From XYA12-FULL-58-9 sp001798605 (lineage in GTDB: Bacteria > Myxococcota > XYA12-FULL-58-9): a stretch of 49,876 nucleotides of DNA. Below, piece by piece: positions 8,614 through 16,231 of this stretch. Under the pieces are notes generated by a model that made no database searches, was not told where the DNA came from, and saw only the letters and a program-made list of their open reading frames with translations. Location: the NCBI GenBank assembly GCA_036736205.1, contig DAINMX010000018.1, positions 1 to 49,876 of the forward strand, in the 5' to 3' direction. A program made the position numbers and the translations under genes. Positions within the stretch are counted from its first letter, which is position 1, and every line of letters begins with the position of its first letter.

Positions 8614-9429
8614 TCAGGCAGCGGCGTGCGCCGCTTCTTCGTGGTGCTCGCCGCCGTCGTGGTGCGCCTCTTCAACCGCCAAGGCGATGTAGATGGTGGT
8701 GAGGAGCACAAAGACGATGGTTTGCACCAAGCAAACGATAAAACCCAGAAGCAAGAATGGCAGGGGCACGAAAATCGGTAAGAGGCCCAAGAAGGCCGCG
8801 AGCACCGCGTGGTCACCGACCATGTTGGCGGCGAGACGAACCCCCAAGGAGAACGGGCGAGCAAAGTGACTGACGACCTCGATCGGGAACATCAACGGTG
8901 CGAGGAACCAACCCCACCACAAGCCCGATGGATTGGCCATGTGGGCGATGTGTCCGAGGCCGTTCACGCGCAGGCCGTGGTAGTTGTAATAGAGGAAGAC
9001 AAAGATGGAACAACCGAAGGTGATGTTCCAGTTGTCGGTGGGTGGTGCGAAGCCCGGGACCAAGCCGAGGATGTTGGCGACAAAGATAAACATCGCCAGG
9101 GAACCAATGACCGGGAAGTAGCGCGAAGCATCTTTGCCAATGATGGCGTGGGCCTGTCCGTACAACCACTCAAGGGACACTTCGATGAAGTTGCGGATCG
9201 ATGGGTTGGGATCGGGGATGACCGCGTTTGCGCCAGCCTTGTTGATATCCATGCGCATGCGCAGGCTCAAGAGCAGGACAATCAGCACGACTACAACCGC
9301 CGCGGCAAAGTGCTGTATCAACACCGGATTGACGCCCAAGAGCGTCCAGTTACCAGTGCTCTCCGCCAGATAATGACGGAATTGCTCGAGACCAGGGAGG
9401 AAGTAAAACCAAGTGACGCCGTGTTCCAT
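8614..9429 (-). CDS. atpB: ATP synthase Fo subunit a
   Basis: The stator subunit that forms the ion half-channels against the c ring, 271 residues, in the inner membrane. The essential arginine is R198 in FSLGVRLAANMVGDH. Other hallmarks are FVANILGLVPG (about residues 116-126) and five to six hydrophobic segments. The C-terminus has an unusual His/Glu-rich tail (HHDGGEHHEE) that could bind metal or simply be a charged extension. It starts six bases after the atpI stop and is followed, after a 116-base spacer holding a short TC dinucleotide run, by atpE. No b, delta or F1 subunits are in the window, so the Fo operon is separate from F1. Confidence 0.97.
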   Translation of the reverse strand: MEHGVTWFYFLPGLEQFRHYLAESTGNWTLLGVNPVLIQHFAAAVVVVLIVLLLSLRMRMDINKAGANAVIPDPNPSIRNFIEVSLEWLYGQAHAIIGKDASRYFPVIGSLAMFIFVANILGLVPGFAPPTDNWNITFGCSIFVFLYYNYHGLRVNGLGHIAHMANPSGLWWGWFLAPLMFPIEVVSHFARPFSLGVRLAANMVGDHAVLAAFLGLLPIFVPLPFLLLGFIVCLVQTIVFVLLTTIYIALAVEEAHHDGGEHHEEAAHAAA

Positions 9430-9435
9430 GATTGA

Positions 9436-9819
9436 TCAGCTAGTTTGGGAGCCCGCAGGCTCGGCTGGGGTGAACGATTGATGCACGGTTGCCATGGCAA
9501 TGCCGACGAACAGGCTCGACATACCAATGACCAATCCCAAGGCATCTATACGGACGATGACTACGAGCAGGGCGAGCAAACCACCCATCAGTGCCATCTT
9601 GACGACCAACAGCAGCAAAAGTGCGAGCTTGGGTTTGGCCCCAGCCAACGCTTTGGCGGTCACGGTTCTCAGCACCCAGAAGTTGAGGGCCATCAAGCCG
9701 CCGCCAACGATGGTCCCGAGCGCCCGCTCGGGCCACATGACGTGGCACAGAACGCTAAACGCCAAAAGTCCAGCGAGTTGGTAAAGGCTGATCAGTGTCA
9801 ACACTCTAGGGGAAACCAT
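9436..9819 (-). CDS. atpI: ATP synthase protein I-like membrane protein
   Basis: A 127-residue protein with four hydrophobic helices (about 8-28, 34-50, 64-88, 92-112) and a short polar tail. Its position before atpB and its size fit the AtpI/UncI family, which helps assemble the c ring and import magnesium. Sequence conservation in this family is low, so context carries much of the call. The first 14 bases and the 51 bases before them lie inside a 65-bp repeat that recurs at 10644-10708. The present upstream neighbour is thus a mobile-looking cassette rather than the original promoter. Confidence 0.8.
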   Translation of the reverse strand: MVSPRVLTLISLYQLAGLLAFSVLCHVMWPERALGTIVGGGLMALNFWVLRTVTAKALAGAKPKLALLLLLVVKMALMGGLLALLVVIVRIDALGLVIGMSSLFVGIAMATVHQSFTPAEPAGSQTS

Positions 9820-9870
9820 GACGCGGTGTGCCTACCGCAATGGAAGGATTTAGGCAACACCGATCGTCGC
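9806..9870. repeat. 65-bp direct repeat, copy 1 (atpI leader and first codons)
   Basis: Matches 10644-10708 in the same orientation over 65 bases with one difference (T at 9851, C at 10689). On the minus strand it holds 51 bases of leader, ATG and the next 11 bases of atpI. Together with copy 2 it encloses a two-gene cassette. Confidence 0.95.
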
Positions 9871-9905
9871 TCGATTGCTCGCTCCAGGGCTGTGTATCAA
9901 ACTCG

Positions 9906-10091
9906 TCATGCGAACTGGCGTTCCGCGACAGAACGCAGCTTGCGAACCCCAGGCTTGCTGTAAACATTTGCCAACCGACGCGCTGTTTGGCTCAAGGCAC
10001 AGGCAATCTGCAAATTCTTTGGATCAAAGCGAGGCCGCCATTTCAATCCAGGCATCTCCGACACACTTCGGAATCGCCGCACTCCCATCAC
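9906..10091 (-). CDS. Small protein, partner of the nucleotidyltransferase
   Basis: A 61-residue basic protein. Its ATG (10089-10091) overlaps the stop of the upstream nucleotidyltransferase gene in an ATGA, which implies translational coupling. The two ends resemble each other: VRRFRSVSEM at the N-terminus and VRKLRSVAER at the C-terminus, joined by a helical middle (NLQIACALSQTARRLAN). From memory, small proteins with paired FRSxEEM-type ends often sit beside nucleotidyltransferase genes. I cannot name a family with certainty. A toxin-antitoxin partner role is inference from the pairing. The gene lies wholly inside the 65-bp repeat cassette. Confidence 0.7.
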   Translation of the reverse strand: MMGVRRFRSVSEMPGLKWRPRFDPKNLQIACALSQTARRLANVYSKPGVRKLRSVAERQFA

Positions 10092-10561
10092 TCGTCTCCC
10101 AACCCGAATCGAGCTCTGATTGCCTCGGCGTCAATTCGGTCCTGCGGACGGACGGTGTCCTTCTTCATTCGGTAGAGCATTCTCGCAGTGGCAACGCGAA
10201 TTTTGATTCCATCCACCACGTGCTCTTCCCACTCAATGTCATCGAAGCAGAAGGCTTCCCCTAATCGGGATAAAATGTCGAGAGAGTATTCGCCATGTGG
10301 CGGAGAGTACTCGATCGCGGGGTAGTCTCCTCCCAAATCTGCCGCTGTAATCTGTTCGATGTTGGGATCCGAATCGAACGTTGCTGCCAGAGCTGCCCGC
10401 AATCGGGCTACGTTGTCTTCATCAGGATCAACAAAGAAGTCCATGTCGTGCGTTGCTCTGATGAGACCTTGTGCCGCCATCGCCATCGAACCAACGAGCA
10501 CATAACGAACCTCGTGCGTCTCGAGCGCCGCAAGCAGCCGAAGAGCCTCCTCAAATTCCAT
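10088..10561 (-). CDS. Nucleotidyltransferase-fold protein (AbiEii/MNT-like)
   Basis: A 157-residue minimal nucleotidyltransferase from ATG 10561. The frame is open to a TTG at 10597, and neither start has a clear ribosome site. The active-site pattern is GS (residues 24-25), then D39-x-D41 in THDMDFFVD, then a likely third carboxylate in YSLDIL near residue 99. A C-terminal RPQDRIDAEAI segment is typical of the AbiEii/DUF6036-like group. Such proteins transfer a nucleotide to a tRNA or protein and act as toxins or as regulators in type IV or HEPN-MNT modules. It is coupled to the 61-residue gene downstream, and both are bounded by 65-bp direct repeats. The substrate is unknown. Confidence 0.8.
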   Translation of the reverse strand: MEFEEALRLLAALETHEVRYVLVGSMAMAAQGLIRATHDMDFFVDPDEDNVARLRAALAATFDSDPNIEQITAADLGGDYPAIEYSPPHGEYSLDILSRLGEAFCFDDIEWEEHVVDGIKIRVATARMLYRMKKDTVRPQDRIDAEAIRARFGLGDE

Positions 10562-10612
10562 GACGATATGTGTATCGATGCGAAGTGACTCTGGCAAGCA
10601 GTAGTGGTCGGA

Positions 10613-10657
10613 TCAGGCGGAGGGCGTTGTTACCCTTGACCTACTAGGGGAAACCAT
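10613..10657 (-). pseudogene. Ghost atpI start left by the duplicated leader
   Basis: Copy 2 of the 65-bp repeat repeats the atpI start codon at 10657. The frame reads M-V-S-P and then diverges, stopping after 14 codons at 10613-10615. It probably has no function as a protein. It does place the atp leader and start signal just ahead of the nucleotidyltransferase gene. Confidence 0.6.
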
Positions 10658-10708
10658 GACGCGGTGTGCCTACCGCAATGGAAGGATTCAGGCAACACCG
10701 ATCGTCGC
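10644..10708. repeat. 65-bp direct repeat, copy 2
   Basis: Same orientation and one mismatch relative to 9806-9870. It marks the distal edge of the cassette. The sequence beyond it (10709 onward) is probably the original upstream region of the atp operon. Confidence 0.95.
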
Positions 10709-10910
10709 ACCCACTCACTGAACGTTCAGCGCCACATCGACGTTCGCAACCTCTCGTATTCGCGGTAGTGATCTAAGTTGCCCTTGTCTTCCTGGCTGCT
10801 CCTGTCTACCGTTTTCGTGCCGTCGAGCAGGTTGGGAATGAGGGGAGCAGAGGTCCTACATCATCGGTGGCTTCGTCGAGAAGCTTGGCAAAGCTATGGA
10901 AGGGAAATTG

Positions 10911-11957
10911 ATGGAACAACCCACACAGAAGGTACTGGAAGCTTTTGCCTCAATGCCAGCAATCGACCGTATGGCCATTGTTCTGGCGTTCACGGGCGGG
11001 TCTGTCATCGACTGGCGTAGTCTGCCAATCGAGAACACCGAACAAATCGAGATCCTCCTGGCCGCAAATGAGATCGATCTGCAAAAGTCCAATGACAGGA
11101 ACCAGATTCGGAAGTTGATCAGCTACTCCGTCGCGTATCTCGAACACATTGGCGATGCAGAACTGCCGTCACAGGTTCAGGAGTTGACGAACCCAGCGTC
11201 CTTGATCGCGTTGGCGAGTGGTTTGAACGAAAGCGACCCTTTGACGAGACGGGCCGCTTGTCGAACCCTCAAGACCCTACATATCCTGCGCAATCTCATG
11301 GCAAGACAGCTTCTTCTTCACACACGCACGACGATAGAGCGACTCGGACATCAACTCTTTGGAAAGCTTTCACATGCCGTAGCCGATTTCGGGAGATCCA
11401 ACGGAAGGCTCATAGACTTCGAGACCAGCGAGAAGACTCAGACCAGCATGATCTCGAAGTTGTTGGTGACTCAAGACAATCTCTCTTCACATATCTATGA
11501 CCGACTTCGATGTCGGATAACCGTGGAGGAAACGGAGGATGTGCTGCAGGCTCTGAGATGGCTATTCAATTCGGTTGTCCCATTCAATTGCATCTTGCCA
11601 GCGCACTCAAAGAACACTCTCATGCCAGTCGCTCCGCTATTGGAGAGTCTGCCGGAGTCCCGGTTGAACGGCGATGCAGCGCGGGGAGACAGCACTCGAA
11701 GGCCAAAGAAGTTCAACGATAGCTCGGGCTCCGATTATCGGGCGCTCAAATTCGTGACCGAGATACCTGTGCAAATATCGACAGTTACAGACGATCCTCG
11801 GGAGAACGAATCAGAGCATCTGGGGTCAATCGTTTTCGTCCAGACTGAAATTCAGATAGTTGACAAACTAACGGCGAGAGAAAATGAATTTGGCGACAAT
11901 TCCCACGATGCCTACAAGCGTAGGCAGATTCAAAGAATCGTGAAACGACTCGGTTGA
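10911..11957 (+). CDS. Conserved myxobacterial-type protein (resembles TIGR04552/TIGR04562 families)
   Basis: A 348-residue cytoplasmic protein of unknown activity. ATG 10911 is preferred over 10896 because GGAAGGG lies six bases before it. Family-like stretches are GGSVIDW near residue 28, LKTLHILRNLMARQLL, SMISKLLVTQDNLSSHIYD, LRCRITVEETEDVL and VPFNCILPAHSKNTL. From memory these match a conserved hypothetical family found mainly in Myxococcota. The order of the last blocks (an R-x-R-I-T strand, then an N at PFN) vaguely recalls RelA/SpoT folds, but I do not claim that activity. It is transcribed away from the cassette at 9871-10643. Confidence 0.7.
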   Translation: MEQPTQKVLEAFASMPAIDRMAIVLAFTGGSVIDWRSLPIENTEQIEILLAANEIDLQKSNDRNQIRKLISYSVAYLEHIGDAELPSQVQELTNPASLIALASGLNESDPLTRRAACRTLKTLHILRNLMARQLLLHTRTTIERLGHQLFGKLSHAVADFGRSNGRLIDFETSEKTQTSMISKLLVTQDNLSSHIYDRLRCRITVEETEDVLQALRWLFNSVVPFNCILPAHSKNTLMPVAPLLESLPESRLNGDAARGDSTRRPKKFNDSSGSDYRALKFVTEIPVQISTVTDDPRENESEHLGSIVFVQTEIQIVDKLTARENEFGDNSHDAYKRRQIQRIVKRLG

Positions 11958-12064
11958 CAACAAAGACCCCGAACCTCCGTACTCTGGTCGAGGTTCGACC
12001 GCGCAGGGAATGAACGGGAGCGCAAGGGTTGACCCCGTGGGCGACCCTACCTATCCATATTCCC

Positions 12065-13444
12065 ATGCTTATGCGTTTGGCTTTGTCGTTGCCATTGATT
12101 GCTTTTTTTGCCTGTGCGGCACCCGTGCCGCAGGCCGTTCCCGCACCCACGCCGCCCAAGGTAGAAGTCGCCTTTGACGCAGATGCTGAGCCAGTGCTGC
12201 CGGAACCAGAACCGTCTGCTATTGCCGAAGAGCGACGAGCCATTGCCCTCGAGTTGGTCGAGGAGGGGCGTTCGATTCAACAGCAACGTGGTGAGGGTGG
12301 TGCCGCCGATGCGGTGGATGTTTATCAACGTGCCCTCGAGCAAGACCCCGGTTGCACTCAGGCATGGTGGGAGCTCGGTTGGTCCTACCAAGTTCTCAGC
12401 GATTTCGAAAAGGCCGTGCAGGCGTGGGATCGGCTGCGCGAAATCGACATCAACTATCCTGAGCTCGCCACCTATTACCCCGTGTTGGTCATGCGCCGCG
12501 ATCAGGCAGCAGCCCTTGCGGCACTTCCCGAACTCGGTGCTCTGCCTGCCCCTGAGGAGGAGCCGCGGCCCGGGCCCAACATCATCTTGAGAGCCGTAGG
12601 CGATGTGCACATGGGTCGGGGTTGGCCCGAGAATCGCGCTAGGCTGCCTCCCAACGGCGGTCGCGACTTTTTTGCGGGCGTCCGCGAGTTGCTCCAGAAC
12701 GCTGATGTCACCTTTGGCAATCTCGAGACCGCGCTCAAAGATGATGGGCCGAGCAGCAAGTGTGGTCCACACAGCACCAAGTGTTTTGCCTTTCGCGTGC
12801 CTACCGCTTTCGCGGATGTCCTCAAAGAGGCCGGTTTCGATGTTATGAGCATCGCCAACAACCATGCGGGCGATTTCGGACCCGAAGGCCGAATGACCAC
12901 CATTGAATCACTCGATCGCGTTGGTATTGGGCACTCGGGCCCTGTGGGCGACATCGCTTCATGGGAGACCAAGGGCCTGAAGATGGCGATGATCGCCTTT
13001 TCCACCGGTGGTGGGGTCTATCGCATCCAAGACATCGAGATGGCGAAGAAAGTTGTGGCCGATGTGGACCGCACCCACGATCTCGTCATCGTCTCTTTCC
13101 ACGGTGGTGCCGAGGGTGCCGCCGCAGCGCACGTGACCAAGAATGATGAGAAGTTCTATGGCGAGGACCGCGGCAACGTCTGGGAGTTCGCTCACGCGGT
13201 CATCGATGCGGGGGCAGACTTGGTGCTCGGCCATGGCCCCCATCGCCTCCGTGCCATGGAGATCTACAAGGGACGNNNNNNNNNNNNNNNNNNNNNNNNN
13301 NNNNNNNNNNNNNNNNNNNNNNNNNNNNNNNNNNNNNNNNNNNNNNNNNNNNNNNNNNNNNNNNNNNNNNNNNNNTTTGACAAGCACGGTATCTACCAGC
13401 GTTCTGACGCCCACTCAGTTGCGGAAACGGCGCAAAGCTCGTAG
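12065..13444 (+). CDS. CapA-family lipoprotein with N-terminal TPR, interrupted by an assembly gap
   Basis: A metallophosphatase-like protein of the PgsA/CapA family, whose best-known members act in poly-gamma-glutamate capsule export. ATG 12065 or 12071 gives a lipoprotein signal (LIAFFAC). A TTG at 12029 is also in frame. Residues 75-145 look like a TPR pair (AVDVYQRALEQDPGCTQAWW). The CapA domain follows from about 175: AVGDVHMGR, FGNLETAL, MSIANNHAGDFG, VSFHGGAEG and LVLGHGPHRL. The gap at 13276-13375 then removes the usual final block with YSLGNF. The frame after the gap is unknown, so the end at 13444 holds only if the gap is truly 100 bases. Confidence 0.8.
   Translation: MLMRLALSLPLIAFFACAAPVPQAVPAPTPPKVEVAFDADAEPVLPEPEPSAIAEERRAIALELVEEGRSIQQQRGEGGAADAVDVYQRALEQDPGCTQAWWELGWSYQVLSDFEKAVQAWDRLREIDINYPELATYYPVLVMRRDQAAALAALPELGALPAPEEEPRPGPNIILRAVGDVHMGRGWPENRARLPPNGGRDFFAGVRELLQNADVTFGNLETALKDDGPSSKCGPHSTKCFAFRVPTAFADVLKEAGFDVMSIANNHAGDFGPEGRMTTIESLDRVGIGHSGPVGDIASWETKGLKMAMIAFSTGGGVYRIQDIEMAKKVVADVDRTHDLVIVSFHGGAEGAAAAHVTKNDEKFYGEDRGNVWEFAHAVIDAGADLVLGHGPHRLRAMEIYKGXXXXXXXXXXXXXXXXXXXXXXXXXXXXXXXXXXFDKHGIYQRSDAHSVAETAQSS
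13276..13375. other. Run of 100 N (scaffold gap) inside the CapA-like gene
   Basis: Exactly 100 N, a conventional placeholder for a gap of unknown size. A second reading of 13376-13457 ends in a TGA that overlaps the next gene's ATG. The piece right of the gap could therefore belong to this gene or to another. Confidence 0.95.
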
Positions 13445-13453
13445 TACACGACC

Positions 13454-14578
13454 ATGACACACGACGACGAGTGGAAAGGCGGCGTCTTCTCCGAGGACTT
13501 GGACGGTGGTCGCTCCGGGGCAAGCCTACACATCGTTCCCAATGGTTTGCGTGCGGTCACCAACAAAGGTCCCGAGCTCTCGATGGCCTTTGACGGCATG
13601 CAGGTCGAGGTTGGTGGTGCGAGTGGTCACATGGTCTTTTGCCGTCCATCGGATCGGTCGGTGACGTTCTTTTGTGACAACGGGCGGTTTCTCGATGCAC
13701 TTGGTGAGGTCGCGCCTGGACCCGTCGCGAGCCAGATCAACGACCTGCGTGCACGGCGAGGCCGCAAGCAGGCGTTCAAGGCTGTGACGGTGCTCGCGGT
13801 AATTGGTGTTGTTGTCGCATTGGTGTTCACTGTTTCTGGCATGCTGCATGGCGCTGTTCGCAAAACAGTTGATGCCCTGCCAATTGAAATAGACCAAAAA
13901 CTCGGTGAGGTGGCGTTTTCGGCGATGGATCTCGGCGGTGACAAAGTCGAAGCGCCGATTGTCGTCGAAGGCATGCAGGCCATCATCGAACGGGTGCAGC
14001 CTTACTATGATCTCAAAGGCATGAAGCTCGAGATCCACGTGGTGGACAGCAAACAGGTCAATGCATTTGCACTGCCAGGTGGTTACCTGGTGGTCTACAC
14101 CGGGCTCTTGCGCGACGCGGCAGGTTCGAGCCAAGTCGCGGGTGTCATCGCCCACGAGATAGGGCATGTGATTCACCGGCACGGACTGACACGCATTGGG
14201 CAGTCTTTGGGCCTTGTCGCGGGGTTGCAGCTCATCTTGGGTGACGTCTCTGGCGTTCTCGGTGCTGCCCAAGATCTTCTCACCGTCGCTGCCATCAATG
14301 GGTACAGTCGCACTCAGGAGAGCGAGGCGGATGCAACCGCCGTCGCCGCCCTTCACGCCGCGGGGCTCGACCCCACCTCTCTCATTGGTTTCTTTGAGAA
14401 ACAGATCGCCGAACAAAACAGTGGTGCCATCGACTCAGAGATCCTCTCCTGGGTGAGCAGCCATCCCGATAACGCCGAGCGAATCGCCGCCATGCGAAAA
14501 CAGATAACCAGTCTGGAAAAGAACAAAGAGAAGCCGTTGCCCATCGATTGGAAGAAAGTGATCGACGCCCTGCCGTAG
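13454..14578 (+). CDS. M48-family membrane-anchored zinc metallopeptidase
   Basis: A 374-residue peptidase related to HtpX/BepA. A soluble N-terminal part of about 105 residues is followed by one membrane helix at about 110-135 (VLAVIGVVVALVFTVSGML). The catalytic domain starts near residue 165. The zinc motif HEIGH is at 234-238 and the third ligand is probably E291 in ESEADATAV. The segment AFALPGGYLVVYTGLL just before the motif is typical of M48B/C enzymes. The topology suggests the catalytic part is periplasmic. Such enzymes degrade misfolded envelope proteins. The N-terminal extension is unusual and I do not recognise it. Confidence 0.88.
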   Translation: MTHDDEWKGGVFSEDLDGGRSGASLHIVPNGLRAVTNKGPELSMAFDGMQVEVGGASGHMVFCRPSDRSVTFFCDNGRFLDALGEVAPGPVASQINDLRARRGRKQAFKAVTVLAVIGVVVALVFTVSGMLHGAVRKTVDALPIEIDQKLGEVAFSAMDLGGDKVEAPIVVEGMQAIIERVQPYYDLKGMKLEIHVVDSKQVNAFALPGGYLVVYTGLLRDAAGSSQVAGVIAHEIGHVIHRHGLTRIGQSLGLVAGLQLILGDVSGVLGAAQDLLTVAAINGYSRTQESEADATAVAALHAAGLDPTSLIGFFEKQIAEQNSGAIDSEILSWVSSHPDNAERIAAMRKQITSLEKNKEKPLPIDWKKVIDALP

Positions 14579-14627
14579 CGTCGATTTTCCACCCCCGGTG
14601 CCGACCTGAGTGTGATACTGAATCGCC

Positions 14628-16157
14628 GTGTCACGCATCGTGCTCGCCACCATCAACAGCCGCTATCATCATGCATCCCTTGGTCTGCGTTGTATCATGG
14701 CAAATTTGGGGCCGTTGGCCGACGAGGCGAGCCTGCATGAGTTCATCCTCACACAAAGACCGGTCGATATTGTCGAACAAATTCTCCTGGAAAAGCCTGC
14801 GGTGGTCGGGCTCGGGGTTTACATCTGGAACGCCCGCCCATCCCTCGACCTCGTTGTTCTGCTCAAGCGCCTCCGTCCGGAGATTGTCGTTGTTGTCGGT
14901 GGACCTGAGGTGAGTCATGGACAGGAGCAACAAACAATCTGTTCGTTAGCTGACTATGTCGTCGCCGGTGAGGGAGAGCTCGGTTTCCGTGGACTTTGTG
15001 AGGACCTGCTTGCGGGCAGAACTGTGCAACAGAAGATTGTTGAGGGCGAAGTGCCGGACCTCAAACGGTTGGCATTTCCGTACGATCTCTATGACGAAGA
15101 GGACATACGCAATCGAGTCGTGTACGTCGAGTCCTCGAGGGGGTGTCCCTACGGATGCGAGTTCTGTTTGTCTGCTCTCGATCGGCGCGTGCGTAACTTC
15201 CCTCGCGCAGCCTTTCTCCATGAGCTCGAGGGACTGCTAAAGCGTGGAGTCAAACGCTTCAAGTTTGTAGACCGCAGCATCAATGTCGACCCCCAAGCGG
15301 TCTGTGAGATTCTCCGGTTCTTTCTGCCCTGGCGGGAGGCGGGATTGTTTCTTCACTTCGAGATGGTGCCCCATATCCTGCCCGCTCCGCTTTGTGAAAT
15401 GCTTGAACTCTTCCCAACCGGTTCAATCCAAATTGAGGTCGGCGTCCAGACCCTCAACGAGGAGGTGGCCCTACGGATTGGCCGTCGCCATGATCCCGCT
15501 GCGCTCAAGACGATGCTTCCGCTGTTGCGTGAACACACAGGCGTGCACATTCACACCGACTTGATCGTCGGCCTGCCTGGGGAAAGTCTTGAGAGTTTCG
15601 CTGGGGGGTTTGACCACCTGCTGTCGTTGGCACCCCAGGAGATTCAGGTTGGCGTCCTCAAATGGTTGCGCGGTGCTCCCATCGATCGACAGACGGCAAC
15701 TTGGCGGATGGAGTACGACCCTGAGGCACCCTATGAACTTCTGCAAAACAGCACCATTGATTTTGCCACCATGCAGCGACTCAAACGATTCTCCCGGTAT
15801 TGGGATCTGGTAGCAAACAGCGGCAATTTCCGTGAGTGTTTGTCTTTGCTTCTGACAAAGAGGTCGGCGTTTTTCTCGTTTCTGACATTCTCGGATTGGC
15901 TCTTTGCTCAGTGTGGACGGACCTCACACATCTCACTCGACAACCTGGCGCACTGGATCTTCGATTACTTGATTGAAAACGAAAGAGTGCTTCCCGACCG
16001 CGCAGGCGCGGCAATTGCCGCGGACTACACTAGCACGCCGCGACGTCCTCCACCGTGGCTCAAGCCCTTCGTCGACGAGTCGACTGCGGTGGTTGCAACC
16101 TCCCAGACACTCCCGAATCGGCAGGCGCGTCATGCTGCAACGACGCGGAGAGAATGA
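14628..16157 (+). CDS. B12-binding-type radical SAM protein (DUF4080-like)
   Basis: A 509-residue enzyme that uses a [4Fe-4S] cluster and SAM. It starts at GTG 14628. The first 130 residues are a cobalamin-binding-like Rossmann domain (SRYHHASLGLRCI, VVGLGVYIWN, VVGGPEVSHG), which lacks the D-x-H-x-x-G lower-ligand motif. The radical SAM core begins with SSRGCPYGCEFC, whose cluster cysteines are C173, C177 and C180. GVQTLNEEVALRIGR and DLIVGLPGES follow. The C-terminal part resembles DUF4080. It ends 74 bases before hypD on the same strand, so it may belong to the hyp operon. The substrate is unknown. Confidence 0.85.
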   Translation: MSRIVLATINSRYHHASLGLRCIMANLGPLADEASLHEFILTQRPVDIVEQILLEKPAVVGLGVYIWNARPSLDLVVLLKRLRPEIVVVVGGPEVSHGQEQQTICSLADYVVAGEGELGFRGLCEDLLAGRTVQQKIVEGEVPDLKRLAFPYDLYDEEDIRNRVVYVESSRGCPYGCEFCLSALDRRVRNFPRAAFLHELEGLLKRGVKRFKFVDRSINVDPQAVCEILRFFLPWREAGLFLHFEMVPHILPAPLCEMLELFPTGSIQIEVGVQTLNEEVALRIGRRHDPAALKTMLPLLREHTGVHIHTDLIVGLPGESLESFAGGFDHLLSLAPQEIQVGVLKWLRGAPIDRQTATWRMEYDPEAPYELLQNSTIDFATMQRLKRFSRYWDLVANSGNFRECLSLLLTKRSAFFSFLTFSDWLFAQCGRTSHISLDNLAHWIFDYLIENERVLPDRAGAAIAADYTSTPRRPPPWLKPFVDESTAVVATSQTLPNRQARHAATTRRE

Positions 16158-16231
16158 ACCCTCCTCAGCGGACTGGGTTTTCTGTGTGCAAACGGTTGGT
16201 AGGAAGGAGAGATCTAGGATATCAGCCCTCA

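Larger units (their letters stand above)
10598..10910. other. Intergenic stretch: cassette edge and divergent promoter region
   Basis: 313 bases without a convincing gene. It holds the cassette's upstream edge, repeat copy 2 (10644-10708) and about 200 bases between divergent transcription units. GAACGTTC at 10730-10737 is a short perfect palindrome. I see no clear -35/-10 pair. Confidence 0.6.

Noticed and set aside
9871..10643. Insertion sequence carrying the repeat-bounded genes
   Set aside because: No transposase, no terminal inverted repeats, and the flanking repeat is 65 bases, so a classical IS is not supported.
13526..14416. A 296-codon minus-strand open frame
   Set aside because: Antisense to the M48 peptidase, which carries HEIGH and a membrane helix.
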